Source: Phoebastria nigripes | Lineage: Eukaryota > Chordata > Aves > Procellariiformes > Diomedeidae | Reading direction: 5' to 3' | Assembly: GCA_035582835.1 (NCBI GenBank) | Contig: JAYKAV010002673.1 | Location: forward strand, 247,505-311,504 | Length of the DNA stretch: 64,000 nt | Part shown: in pieces, positions 23,392 through 35,500 of the stretch | Numbering within the stretch: position 1 is the stretch's first letter | Layout of the letters: each line of letters starts with the position of its first letter | Position numbers and translations under genes: made by a program | The notes under the pieces: model-generated | What the model was told of the DNA's origin: nothing | Databases searched by the model: none | Seen by the model: only the letters and a program-made list of their open reading frames with translations

Positions 23392-23942
23392 TGTGGTGGA
23401 TTGACCCTGGCCAGCAATCAAGCAACCACCCGCTGCACACTCACTCCCTGCCCCCAGCAGGGTGGGAGAGAGAGTTGAATGAGCAAAGGCAAGAAAGAGC
23501 TTGTGAATCAAGATAAAAACAGTTTAACAAGTGAAAGAAAGAGGCAGGAAAAAAACCCAAAACAAGTGGTGTAAATGCAATCACTCATCACCTCCCACCA
23601 GCAGACTGATGCCCATCAAGTCTCTGAGCAGCGGCTGCCCTGGAAAGACTACCCCGCAGTCTTTATTGTTGAGCATGAAGTTTCATGGTATGGGATATCC
23701 CTCTGGTCAGTTGGGGTCAACTGTCCCTGCTGTGTCCTCTCCCAGCCTCTTGCCCACCCCCAGCCTACTCATTGCGGGGGCAGAGTGAGAAAAAGAGAAG
23801 GCCCTGATGCTGTGCACGCACTGCTCTGCAATAGGTAAAACATCCCTGTGTTATCGACACTGGTTTGGCCACAAATCTAAAACACAGCACCATATAAGCT
23901 GCTGTGAAGAAAGTTAACTCCATCCCAGCCAGACCCAGTACA
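23392..23942 (-). mobile_element. Solo LTR, ERVL-type
   Basis: Reverse complement of the 17801 LTR family. The + strand starts TGTGGTGGATTGACCCTGG and ends CCAGCCAGACCCAGTACA. No primer-binding site or polypurine tract was seen next to it, and no clear target duplication remains. The overlapping open frames are shadows of this repeat. Confidence 0.8.
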
Positions 23943-24929
23943 GTGGTAAAGACGAGATGTAAGTTAGATGCATGTTTTAACTACAAAATCATCTGTCTTG
24001 AATAATGGGTGTCTGACATACTAAACACATGACTAGTGCCAGAAGGGAAAAAGAAAAAAAAAAAATTGAATTGTTTTGAACCTTGCATAGAGAAGACAAG
24101 GTACACTCCTGTCCCTGCAGGAATCCCGAATGTCTTATACATCTAATGTTTATCTCATGCTTAAAGCATCATACTGTTCACTGCCTGAGTACCTAACAAA
24201 ACCATAACCACATGTATAATTTCCCTTGAAATTCTGCTGTTATGCTTCTGCATGTTTAAAATCTAAGAGTGCTAAACAGGATACAAACATATTGTCATCA
24301 AATCAATTGGTGTTTGAAGTAATGACACAGTGCTAGTCATGTGAAGCAAAGGAAGAATTAAGACTAGTTTATATTAGAGATACATATATTCTATATAGTA
24401 TATATGCGTGTAAACACGAGAAAACTTTTAAATACAAATTATCACAGAAAAAGGTTTCTGTTGCTACTTTCTGTTCTTGTACATTTGTGTCTGGTTTATA
24501 TCCTATTAATTGGAGTTGATTTCTGCTCTGGTGTGGCCACCATCTCACTTGCCACTAGATGTTGCTGTTGCTGCACTTGTCTGCTGAGATGGCACCAGCC
24601 ATGGTTAAGGAAGAAACATGAAAAAACTCTATGCAGTCATTTGCAGTCACAGCTGAAGTGCCATGTAATTTACACAGGTTAGATATTGGAGGTCGAGGTA
24701 AAATTGGTTAAAGGGTCTCTGCATTCAGCTCTCAATAAATGCAAACTCTTTTTTGTCACACAGCTCTCAGTCAGGAGCCACGCGCAGAAGAAGGAGCAAA
24801 CCCTTCACCTTCATGTGCAGTGAGGGCCACGACCTGAACCTGTCCTTCCTTACCATCTTTAACACGAAGCTTACATTTCATTTCTTCTTGTTACCCAGAG
24901 AATAAAAGCATCCTTGCAAATGCAGAGCC

Positions 24930-25480
24930 AGGTTACATCACTCTGCTGGTGCTGCCAAGCAGGGGACAGGGCCCGGCACGGGGACCCCGGGGTGCTCGGC
25001 CTGTTCCCCCAGTGCCCCACACTGGCCATGGAGAGACCCCGACGACTCACCGCTCTCCCTGGGCACGGGTACTGGTCCCGGTGTGGGTCATCGCCTGTCC
25101 CGGTGTGGGTCACTGCCTGGCCCTGGCTGCAGCGGCCCGTGGAGACCCTGACGGTGCCCCATGGCAGCTGGCCGCATGAACTGCTGTCTGCAGACCTTGT
25201 GGCCCTCGTGGCCCTCATAGCCCTCGACTCTGTCTCCCCCATGCAGGACCTGTCTTTGCCACCTCCCTGCAGGGGCTGGCGCCTCTAACGCCATTCCCAA
25301 GAACCCTGGGCCTCTGGCGGCCTCCCTGAGGGGCTGCGTCGCCAGGCCCTGCTGCCCCGTCCCCTCCATGGGGTCTGGCTTCCTTCATCGGCCGCCCTGT
25401 GANTGCAGCCACCACTCTGGCAGTTTCTCGGGTCCACTCGGCCAGCAACGCCTCCGGCCAGGGCCCCATCGTCTGCCATA
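24930..25480. other. GC-rich, CpG-containing patch
   Basis: This patch is far richer in G+C and CpG than the surrounding AT-rich DNA. It contains a 22-bp unit (GTCCCGGTGTGGGTCATCGC and two more bases) repeated twice at 25075-25118. It may be a small CpG island or the GC-rich core of a mobile element. Confidence 0.6.
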
Positions 25481-25691
25481 AATGCATGGCAGTCATTCCT
25501 AGGTGGGTTATTGATGCCCAGGGCACTTCAGCAAGGGCATCAAAGCAGTGTGCCATGGAGGCTATGACCACTGCCCATGGTTTGTGGCTGTAAGCAGCAA
25601 AGGCAGGTAATGTGATCTGCTTGGATTCACCACAGAGTCCAGGGTGAAGCCAAGCATAAGACCGACCCCCGCCAAGACCACACTGGTGCAC
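25215..25691 (-). other. Open frame of unknown function in the GC-rich patch
   Basis: A 158-codon frame on the minus strand, with one N. Its first 95 or so residues look helical (AVVIASMAHCFDALAEVPW, HLWQTMGPWPEALLAEW), and the rest is rich in glycine, arginine and proline. A broken relative of the TMGPW segment lies on the minus strand at 8.9-9.1 kb. I do not recognise the protein. A repeat-borne open frame is as likely as a gene. Confidence 0.3.
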
Positions 25692-26141
25692 TAGTCACTA
25701 GAGGGACTCCACTAGTACAGGTCATTGTCATGGTCTAGCCATGATACCCAACCATTTTTTCCATGGATCTGGTCATACCAGAGTTCCCCTACTCTAGCAT
25801 CAACTCATTTAGTGTAGACACTGGCCCATGTGATACAACTGGAATCTTTTATAAGTATTTCTTCAACTTTCTGTTTACATGTGATGAGCAGACAGCACAC
25901 ACCATTTGCTCATGTCTTTGGATTCATGTTCTGCACACATCCATGCTTTATGCGTTAGACTTTGTCTCCCATAGTAGTTGAGGTCACGTTCCTGCATTTA
26001 ACAGCAGCATGTGAACAGATACAAACCAGAACTTTTTGACTTTTGGACAATTTCTGAGGTCTCTTGAAGCCGAAAATCATCATTGGAGGTGGAGGCTGTG
26101 AAGGAACTATGTTTTACTCCCTGACTCAAATTGATCCCNGT

Positions 26142-26654
26142 TGTGGTGGTTTGACCTTGGCAAGCAGCTAAGCACTACCCAGCTGCTTGCTCACTTGCCC
26201 CCACAGCAGGATGGGGGAGGGAAAATGAAGAGCAAAAGTGAGAAAACTCATGAGTTGAGTTAAAGACAGTTTAGTAAGCTAAGGAAAGAGGAAGAAAAAA
26301 ACAAACAAGTGATGCAAAGGCAGTCACTCACCACCTCCCACAAGTAGATTGATTCCCAGCCAGTCTCCAAGCAATGACTAGCTTCCCCAAACCACCCACA
26401 TCTCAGTTTTTATTGCTGAGCATGACATTATGTGTCATGCAATATCCCTTTGGTCAATCCAGGTCAGCTGTCCAGCCTACTTGCTGGGGGAGCAAAGTGG
26501 GAAACAGAGAAGGCCTTGAGGCTGTGCAAACACTGCTAAGAAATAGCTAAAACACTGGTGTGTTACCAACACTGTTTTAGTCACAAAACCAAAATACAGC
26601 ACCATACGGGCTGCTATGAAGAAAATTAACCCCATCCCAGACAGACCCAGTAGA
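26142..26654 (-). mobile_element. Solo LTR, ERVL-type
   Basis: Same family and orientation as the 23392 element: it starts TGTGGTGGTTTGACCTTGG and ends CAGACAGACCCAGTAGA, with the terminal CA mutated. Flanks CCNGT and CCAAT could be a worn 5-bp target duplication. It is more diverged than the 17801 copy. Confidence 0.8.
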
Positions 26655-27961
26655 CCAATTTAAAAGAAAATTCCACTGGAATTCGAGGTCATGATTTGGT
26701 ATTGCCAACTAAAGTAAACTTCTGAAAGATCAGTGCTTTGCATCTGAGCAGGAAATGCCTTCTCTACTTTCTTTCATTGCTAATCCATCATCATGGGGGG
26801 TAGATAAATGCACTTACGGGAACTCACGGTTTTATTCTGAGTATATGATGTCCTTGTAAAATTTCAGGCTCCTGGAGTGATGTGAGTGTCTAAGAATACC
26901 TTTCTTCATTTCAAAATACCTTTTAATCCCCATATTCAAGGGAAAAGTTCTGAAAATGCAGTCTAGGTGCATGCTAACCAAAAACAAACTAATGCTAAAT
27001 AAAAGAGAAAAAAAATTTTATTCTTCTAAAGCAAGACTTTTGGTGAATCTGATTAATGACTTTCAAGGTGTGGATTTGGAAACACTTCCTCTGTGCCTAT
27101 CTTCCCAGGATGAGATATTTGTATTTATGTAAATGCACTTTTAAGGTAGTCCCATGGTCTTAAAGACTGGACCAAGGCACTCTAATTCTCTGAGCACCAG
27201 GATGCACAACAGGGACCTTCTAGAACTGGTCCTACACATCTGGAGCTTGGGCCTTGTGGGGTGAGCTTACACAAGAAGACTACTGAAGGAGACACAGAAG
27301 ATCTCCTGAAGATGGTGGTATAAGTAACAGGGAGGAGACCAACNTCAGGTGTATGACAAGTGACTATCACGGGGTGGTTGAAAGATGGAGCTGAGCCTGG
27401 ACGTGGTGCAGTTTGCTTTCCCAGCTCCTTCATGGAAGTAATACATCCTGTCTGCACAGAGATGGCAGAGTGAAAATGAGATAGGGAGTGGAAGTGTGGG
27501 TTTCAAAGAAGCCAGTCTACATGGTTCATTTAGGGTGTGGGTTAGGGTTAGTGTTTGGTTTGAGAGAAAGAAAGCCTAGATCTCCAGGTGGAGTGGGGCT
27601 GGAAATAGGCTGTCAATGGGAAAGATTGGCTGCAAAGAGAACTTGCCTGGGAGAGATTTTTGGTCTAGATAATGGCTTGATGACTTTTTGTTGAAGGCTC
27701 AGGCCAAACTTAAATTCTTGTCTTCCAGCTGATATGCAGACTGCAAGGTTGGAGTTTCTTCTGGATATGTTGATGAAGTCTTATATTTCTTCTTTTCTTC
27801 CACCAGGGCAGATGGTGGAAATGTCTTACTACTCTTTCCTAATCTGCCCTGAAGGCTTGATCTGAAAGATTGTTTTATGGTGTAAGCAGACATTTCAAAT
27901 GCGACACCTTTCTCCTGAATGGCTTATCTTGTATATTAACTTTTTGACAGAGGTTTCAGAT

Positions 27962-28281
27962 CATCTTCCCTGCAGAGGGTGGAAGCAAGGACAGATAGCC
28001 TGGGAGGAATACAGAGAAATTGTCCAAGCAGCCAGGGATCAGGTTAGGAAAGCTAAAGCCCTGATAGAATTAAATNTGGCCAGGGACGTCAAGAGCAACA
28101 AGAAAAGATTCTACAGGTACGTCGGGGATAAAAGGAATACAAGTGAAAATGTGGGCCCTCTCCAGAATGAAATGGGAGACCTGGTTACCTGGGATATGGA
28201 GAAGGCTGAGGTACTCAACGACTTTTTTGCCTCAGTCTTCACTGGCAAGTGCTCAAGCCACACTGCCCAAGTCACAGAAGG
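27962..28281 (+). mobile_element. CR1 LINE ORF2 internal fragment
   Basis: The open frame reads [20 protein letters not shown] and later [35 protein letters not shown] and [11 protein letters not shown]. This is the CR1 segment between endonuclease and reverse transcriptase. It is truncated at both ends. Its right edge abuts a short hairpin at 28297-28320. Confidence 0.9.
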
Positions 28282-28296
28282 CAAAGTTCACGTTCA

Positions 28297-28320
28297 TGTT
28301 CATGTTCATAAACATGAACA
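28297..28320. repeat. Perfect inverted repeat (10-bp arms)
   Basis: TGTTCATGTT and AACATGAACA flank the 4-base loop CATA. The left arm is part of a short GTTCAT repeat. Confidence 0.85.
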
Positions 28321-28518
28321 ACATGTCCTAGAGTCTCATAAATGTAAAAACAAGTTAAAAATGCCAATACACTTTTAAAATAAATCTCAAGATTTGCAGG
28401 CCTTCCTAATCTTTGAGCACTTAAGTTTGACAATACTGTAAATAACAGCTTTTGGCCCAAAATGAAGGGCAAATTTTATAATTTTAATGGAGAATGACAT
28501 GAAAGATAAATAAAGATC

Positions 28519-29030
28519 ATAGANTCATAGAATGGTTTGGGTTAGAAGGGACCTTAAAGATCATCTAGTTCCAACCCCCCTGCCATGGGCAGGGACACCT
28601 TCCACTAGACCAGGTTGCTCAAAGCCCCATCCAACCTGGCCTTGAACACTTCCACAGATGTGTTCCATCCACAACTTCTCTGGGCAACCTGTTCCAGTGC
28701 CTCACCACCCTCAGAGTGAAGAATTTCTTCCTTATATCTAATCTAAATCTTCCCTCTTTCAGTTAAAGCCATTACCCCTTGTCCTATCACTACATGCCCT
28801 TGTAAAAAGTCCCTCTCCAGCTTTCTTGTAGGCCCCCTTCAGGTACTAGAAGGTTGCTATAAGGTCTCCCTGGAGCCTTCTCTTCTCCAGGCTGAACAAC
28901 CCCAACTCTTTCAGCCTGTCTTCATAGGGGAGGTGCTCCAGCCCTCTGATCATCTTGGCCCTCCTCTGGACTCGCTCCAACAGGTCCATGTCCTTCTTAT
29001 GTTGGGGACCCCAGAGCATCTCTGAAGCCT
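28519..29030 (-). mobile_element. CR1 LINE 3' end
   Basis: The + strand starts TCATAGANTCATAGAATGG and continues through the reverse complement of the CR1 3' UTR and end of ORF2 (CAACCTGGCCTTGAACACTT, CTTCTCTTCTCCAGGCTGAA) to CTGGACTCGCTCCAACAGG. About 510 bp is kept, the longest minus-strand CR1 here. Confidence 0.95.
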
Positions 29031-29529
29031 CTCTGTCTCTTTCTTTTAATGAAAGATGAGATTTTACTTGCTTGTGATTCTCTGGCTATCCGGAAAAACC
29101 TCCTACCGGGTAAAAAAGAAAATAAAATTTGAAGGATAATGAAAGCAGAGAAGCAGTGGTATATTCAGCATTGTTTGAGGTGGACTCGTCCTAGCTGAAC
29201 CTCTGAATGTGGTCCCTTAGGTTCCAGGCACTTCAGGTACCATTTTTCCAAAAAAATTTGCATGTCCTATTTTCCTACAGGGACTAGAGAGAAAAGAGAG
29301 GGTGACTGGCCGAGACAGAGACATCAGATGATCTTATCTGTAGTGCCCTTAATTCAAGGACAGATGCCTTTCTAAAATGAATGTTCAGTTCAGTGAGTTG
29401 TTGAGCTCAGTAATAGGCATCAAAGCATGCGTAAGAAGTCTTTGCAGACGCTATCAGCTTTGTGGGACTAATCTCACTAGGCTCTTGTTATAATCAGAAA
29501 AGACTGAATGAATCAGGTACAGAAAGAGT

Positions 29530-32500
29530 CTGCATTTATAGCCATCTACAGGGGCCTCCCTCTCCCTTGATTGTAGGAGGAGCATAGGGAGAAAGTAGCC
29601 TCAGTAGGGAAAAGTTGGCCATTTGTTACATTCTGGGGTAGCCGCAAAATAAAATCACAAGGATGTAATGGTCCTTCTCATCCTTAAAAGAAACTGGGCA
29701 CAGTTCATGAGCCACTTATGTCCAAGTAGGATCTCGCCCTGTAGATATCGACAGGATATTGCAGGAGTTGGGGCAAGTGGTTTCAGAGAGTTCCCTCATA
29801 AGCTGCAGTCACTGTGCAGTGTTCCCTACCTGCGAGTTATGTGGCATGAAGGTGACTTTGCCAGGAGCTGCAGCCTGTGAGTAATGTGTTCTGAATGCTT
29901 GCTCGCTTTCCCGACAAAGTGAGGTGTTGCATCCTGCAGCAGCCAGGCACGAACGCAAATAATGAAATGAGGCTGACCAAACAGCCAGCAGGGATATGTG
30001 GGGCTGACTCAGGTCTTTGTCGATTTCCCCACCACCACCTTAAAAATAAAACAGTTCAGAGAAATGGTTTTGCTTTTTGACTGCACCAGCAATATTAGTT
30101 TCATGCTAAAAAATAGCCTGAAGGAAGTGGTGGTATCTGTGAATCAATTACCCTTTTAAGTGAATGAATTAAGCGGCTGAATGTGAACCCTCTAAGTTTT
30201 TACCAAGGAAATGTTAATTTAGCCTTGAGTGAGGAACACTGCAAAATCAGCCTATGTTATAGGCTGGAGAAAAAAAAAAATCTTGTACATGTGTGCCTGC
30301 AAGCTCTCCCAAACACTTCCTTCCCACAGTGGACACACAACATCAAGCCCATCTCAGTGTCTTGCATNCTTGTAATTTCCGTCCTGTTACACCCTTTCCA
30401 ACTCTGCCACTGTCTGTTGTGATCCTTGCTGTGTAAAGCCCACTGTAAATTGTCAGATATTCAGAGTATGGAGCTGTCACTTCATGTGCTTGTAAAGCAC
30501 GCTGCATGCCCATGGATTGCTGTGACTCAAGAGAAAGTGTTTGGTCTCAGGATGTGGCTAGCCAGTGTGGTAGGGCACATGCGGTGTGCCCCAAATCCTA
30601 TGATTCCCTACCTAGGCACAACAGCCTGGCTTAGTATTGCAGCAGTAACACCTCAAATATTTTGGGCAGGTGTCAGTGAAAAGGACACAGTCTAAGTCCT
30701 GAAAACCTTTACACTGTAAGTAGCAAGGCTTGCAAAAAAATGAAACAAGGTGCCTTTGATTTCTGGGAGGTGGGCAAAGAAGTAAAGGCAGAAAAAGAGC
30801 TAAAACCAGGGCATGCCCATGGACTGCCATTTGCTCATGTTGCTGTTTTGTTCCCTGAGTCAGCAGATAGGCTAGTCACAGTCAATATGCTACAGCTGCA
30901 TATATGAACTGTATGTAAGATTGATGAGTCAGAGAACTCTTATCTCAGTTAGAGTCAGTGGTAATTCTGCCCTTGTCTTCAGTAAGTGCAAGAATGGGAC
31001 ATTTTGGTTTGTCAGACCTAATTCCCTAAATGCTTTACTTCTGTGAGTTAATTCATTACAGTGGGAAAAGGCCAATGACGTGGACTTAGCACTACTGTGT
31101 CTTTGCGGGAAAACCTCTACAGGATGAGCTGAGAGTCCCTTCTGTTCTTTTGGATGTTGAAGTCATTTTGCTGTTTAGGTATCAGCATCTTTATTGGGAA
31201 GATAAGTTATCACCCTGGATGGATGAGCTTAAATGAAAACTCTGCCAACTCCCTTTCAAAAAGATGCTTTTAATTTCCTTTTTCTTATTTTTTTTCCCCC
31301 ATGAGTTCCAGTATTGAGGATCTGAAAAATTCTGAAGCCAAGCTGTGCTTGCCAGGTCAGTGACAGGATAATCCCTGACTGCTCTGAATTTAAGACAGAG
31401 GCATAGGGACATCATCAGTTTCATCATTCATTTTTCTTGATAAATGACAAACACTGTGAAGAAGACCTGTTCCCCACATGAGGAACACACACTTGCTCAG
31501 CAGAACCAAGTTGCTTCTTTTGCTTAGGAGATCATTGCTGTGTAAGGAGCAGCCACCTTTGGCAAGGTTCCTGCTGACCCCATTGACAGATCTCAAGGAA
31601 AACCTGCTTTTGCAGGGATCTTTCTGTGTAACGAGTGCTTTGCTGTATGCAGGCAAATTAAAACCCTGTTTGCTCTATGGTTTCGATGCTCCAACAGGGA
31701 TTTCTGATGATACTTTTTTATATTTGGGGTCTTTCAGCTGCATTTTTGCCTGTCATTGGATGTTTTAATGCATATATTCCAGCAATAGATATGCTGGCAT
31801 CCTCCCAGCAACCTTTAACTGTCCTTTAAGCAAATTGCAATCAGCATAACTAGTTTTAGCAGAACTTTGATTGAGAAATGTGATCTGGGAGGCTCTTACA
31901 CATGGTTGGATAATACAATCTACAGGGTTCTCACTAAAAGCATTTTTGCTAATGAACAATTAACTTTGGACTTTAGTTTTCCACCTGGTGAATTTTCAGC
32001 TGAGTTGAACTTCCAGCTGCGACACTGAAGGGCAGTGCCAGCCTTTGAACAAAAATAGTAGGCTGGGTGTGGAAATATCCTCTGCAAGACAGACTTGAGT
32101 GGATGCCTTGTATCAGTGAGGGTGTCCCGTTTCCATAGGCAATGATGAAGGCTAGACACTCAGAGGAAAAGAACCCACATGATTTTAGTAGAGGCTTTGC
32201 TGCCCCTCTAAGCCTATCCAGGTGAAGCTGACGAAAGGTGTTGGTGTATTTGAGTGATGACTTGTGCCCATTCATTCTGTGCCATTTTGGTTTTCTTGGC
32301 ATCTGACTGGGTTCTTTCTAGAGCAGTGGAATGGGAGAAGCAAATTGGCTTTTGTAGTTTTTTTCCCCTCCTGCTAATGTTGAAAAGTGGTAGGACAGCG
32401 ATTTGTGAGTTTCGGGTGATGGCTATACAGTGAAGGCAGTACCCGAATTTGGACCTTGTGCTGGGGATGGAAGTTTGCTCCAATGGATGCAGATGGCTTT

Positions 32501-32540
32501 TATGGACAGAGTTCTTCCCTCCTCTCTCATCACTGATCCC
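29530..32540. repeat. Segmental tandem duplication, copy B, right part
   Basis: Collinear with 6390-8455. It holds an extra 0.7 kb around 30110-30800 and an extra stretch around 31470-31625 relative to copy A. The last shared block is ACAGAGTTCTTTCCCCCTCTC (8432) against ACAGAGTTCTTCCCTCCTCTC (32504). Confidence 0.75.
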
Positions 32541-35500
32541 ATACCAAAGATCCCCTTGCACCTTCTCTGCCTTTGTATTTTTTAAAACCTCGGAGTCTTT
32601 ACTCCTCCAGAGGAAGATCAACTCTTCTTATGTGAACATCACGGTTGTTTTCTGTGAATGTGTAAGCAATATATCATGCAACAGAACTGCTCAGGGCAGC
32701 AGGGGACTGGAAGCAGTTACCCACTGAGGTTCATGGAACGTTGTAACTCTGAAAGCATGCTGCAGCTCATGAATCACTTTTCCTTTACACCAGTGGGGGA
32801 TGTGACTGGAAAATACATCTAGACACCATAAAAATCCAAGTTCAGGTACCATAAAGAAAAGAAAATCTGTAAATTCTTACCCTTCATTTAATAATTTTTA
32901 TAGGAACTTCCCCTAAATTCCCAGTAATGAAACTTAACTGAAAATTGAGAGCAAAAAGTAGTCCATCAAACTTAAATCAGCCATGGTGCAAACATAAAAC
33001 AAAAAAAGCCATAGAATGGAGGCCTCCACTTTTCACCAGAAGCATTGGTTGCAAGTCCATTGCTTTATTTCTTCCTATTTCTCAGTTCTTGCTTTGACAT
33101 TCAATTCATGATGCCAAAATTATTTCCCATGCACTGTAGACTCTAGAACTTTAGAATATGATTTTCTTTTTCTTCCCTTTATTTATTTTTTTCTTAGCCT
33201 GGCTCAATTAGTAGCAAAGCTCCCAAATGTACTTCTACTCAAGGTATAATCCTGTATCTGTGGAGCAAGTATGTAAGACGGTTTTTCATTCTCCTTAAAG
33301 CAAAATGGAAATTTTAAACTTCCATCAAAATGTTCTAACTTCTCAATGAGAAAAATCGCTGTCCTACTAAAATTCAGAAGCCAAAAACTGGGTAAAAAAG
33401 ATTTTTCCCCTCTTCTTTATTCGTTTATTGGCATCTATAGCCTCAGAGGCTAACATGACGTTCTACAGAACTGGAGACGGCTCTTACCCATATTAGAGCA
33501 TCACTTTCAGTTTTCTTTGCAAACCCAGAATGTAACATGGCAGCACCTCTTGTGGTTCATAATCTGAAAGCTACTTTTGTCGCCACAATGAAGTAGAAAT
33601 ATCAAACCTGAGAAGTCAGTAAGGAGAAGAATATGTGGCTCAATTCTTTACGCTAGTCCAAGTGCACTACTTGGAGAAGATTATAAACCAGCCAAAAAAA
33701 CAACACTGCTGTGCATTAAAAGATAAATTGCAAGGAAAATTTGAATTATGAAAGTCAAAGATTACTCAATGTGAAACCATTTAAAAATGCATTTATCTTC
33801 ATGAAAAAGCAACTGTTAAAACTGGCCTAAGTATTTATGTTTAACCTTGATTGTTAAGTCCCTTGTAAGAAAATCCTAGCAGTTTTCTTTAGAAAAATAG
33901 CAGTTAATGAAGTTGCCATTGGGTGTAGCTATTGTGTTACTCTCTCCTTAGATGATCGTATAACAAACACAGAACTGTTTATTTTTGCATGACAGCCAGT
34001 ATAGAAAAATTATTTCTCCATAATAATTTCAGGTTCGGCAGTGTCTTAGAAGGATGACAGAAATCACACTAATTATTAGCATTCCCTACAGCGTGAAAGG
34101 AAAGAGTTTACCATAACTCCATTCTTGTAACTGATGCATATTTTAATCATTGAACTGTTTAAAAAAAATACATACAGTACATTTTGTGCTTGAGTTTGAA
34201 GTTGGCATACTTGAGGAGATGTGTCTTTCCCTAGTTTGAATAAATTTGGTTTTGAAATAACAATGATCTGGAGGAGTGGAAAAAATCCACTTAAAGCTAA
34301 TGAAACCTTGAGAGTATGCAGAGATGTCTCATAAGCAGATTCTGTGTGCCTAGCAGAACTTGTTGTTCTACTCCCACGTGATTAGTTGTTCTCATGGGAA
34401 TAAAGACAGCGAAATAAATGGTTCTCCCTCCCTCTCCCTCCTTCCCCAGCATATGGGACACTGAGATGTAAGCATTCACCTGTTTTTTAAAATGCTAGTG
34501 GGCAAAGTAAGAGAAGTAAGAGGACCACAGGACTAGGCCAAAATAACACAGTGACCATTGATTCTTCTCAGATCTATTGAAGAGCTCACCACTTCTAGAC
34601 TGGTGCCTTTGTACAAATTTAAAAGGCTGAATTTATGCCGCTTAGCAGACTTTGAGTGTATTATATATCTAATGTTAAAAACATCGCTTTTAAGATAGGG
34701 GTATGATGCAATAATAAAATCACTTGAACAGTGGTAGAGATAAGGACTCTTCAGAGCTTCTGAGATTTAAATGTTCAGATGGCAGGGCGAAGGACATTCC
34801 TCCTGTATCAAGGGCTAGTCTGTTCCCTGCTCTTCCGCTGCAGTGCAAACATATGTGGCTTCCCAGGGGAAGGACAGAAGAGTCACATTCTCTCTGATTT
34901 TCTCGTAGGTTATGAAAGTAGAGCTTGCAGGATGGAAAACATGGTGGCATAAGTGATGTCTTGGAGACCCATTGTGCTGTGTCTTCATTTGAAGCTATAG
35001 TTGCCTCCAAGCAGGGATATGGTCTCTGTAGTCATACTGAATGGCTTCAAACACAATTCTGGTTTTAGCCCTAGCAGCTTCATTTTTCAAACTAAATTTT
35101 TTAAGTGATCTAAAGCTGGCTTCTGAGCATCTTAAAGCTTCAGCTGACACAGCAGTTTTGTTTCTGGAGTACTATAAAATACCCGTAAGAAAAATAATTA
35201 ACTGTATTGCTCTAATTTGGTGTTCATTAAAGAGAGGGAGTTCTAACCCTGACTTGCACTAACACACAGTATAACCTGATGTTTTCATGCACCTTCACAC
35301 AGGTCTGTTGGTCTGCAGACCCTTCAGCACTTGTAACTATGGAGTGTCAGAGAATGACCTGTGCCAGGATGCAGGGAAAAATCAGACTCCAGGCTAGGAT
35401 GATAAAGAAGGAGCAAGTGACAAATGAATATGAGACTCCTTCAACAGAGTCAGTGATAGTCACTAATCTTGGTCTTAACCAGAAACATTTCTACAGCCAT

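Larger units (their letters stand above)
22431..29529. other. About 7 kb repeat-rich DNA absent from copy A
   Basis: Copy A continues without break from about 6330 to 6400, whereas copy B is interrupted here. The interval holds two minus-strand LTRs, a GC-rich segment with a minus-strand open frame, a CR1 ORF2 piece and a CR1 3' end. No host gene exon was recognised. Whether it was inserted in copy B or lost from copy A cannot be told from this window. Confidence 0.6.

Noticed and set aside
27533..27558. Telomere-like TTAGGG words
   Set aside because: Only two or three imperfect units, far from an interstitial telomeric array.
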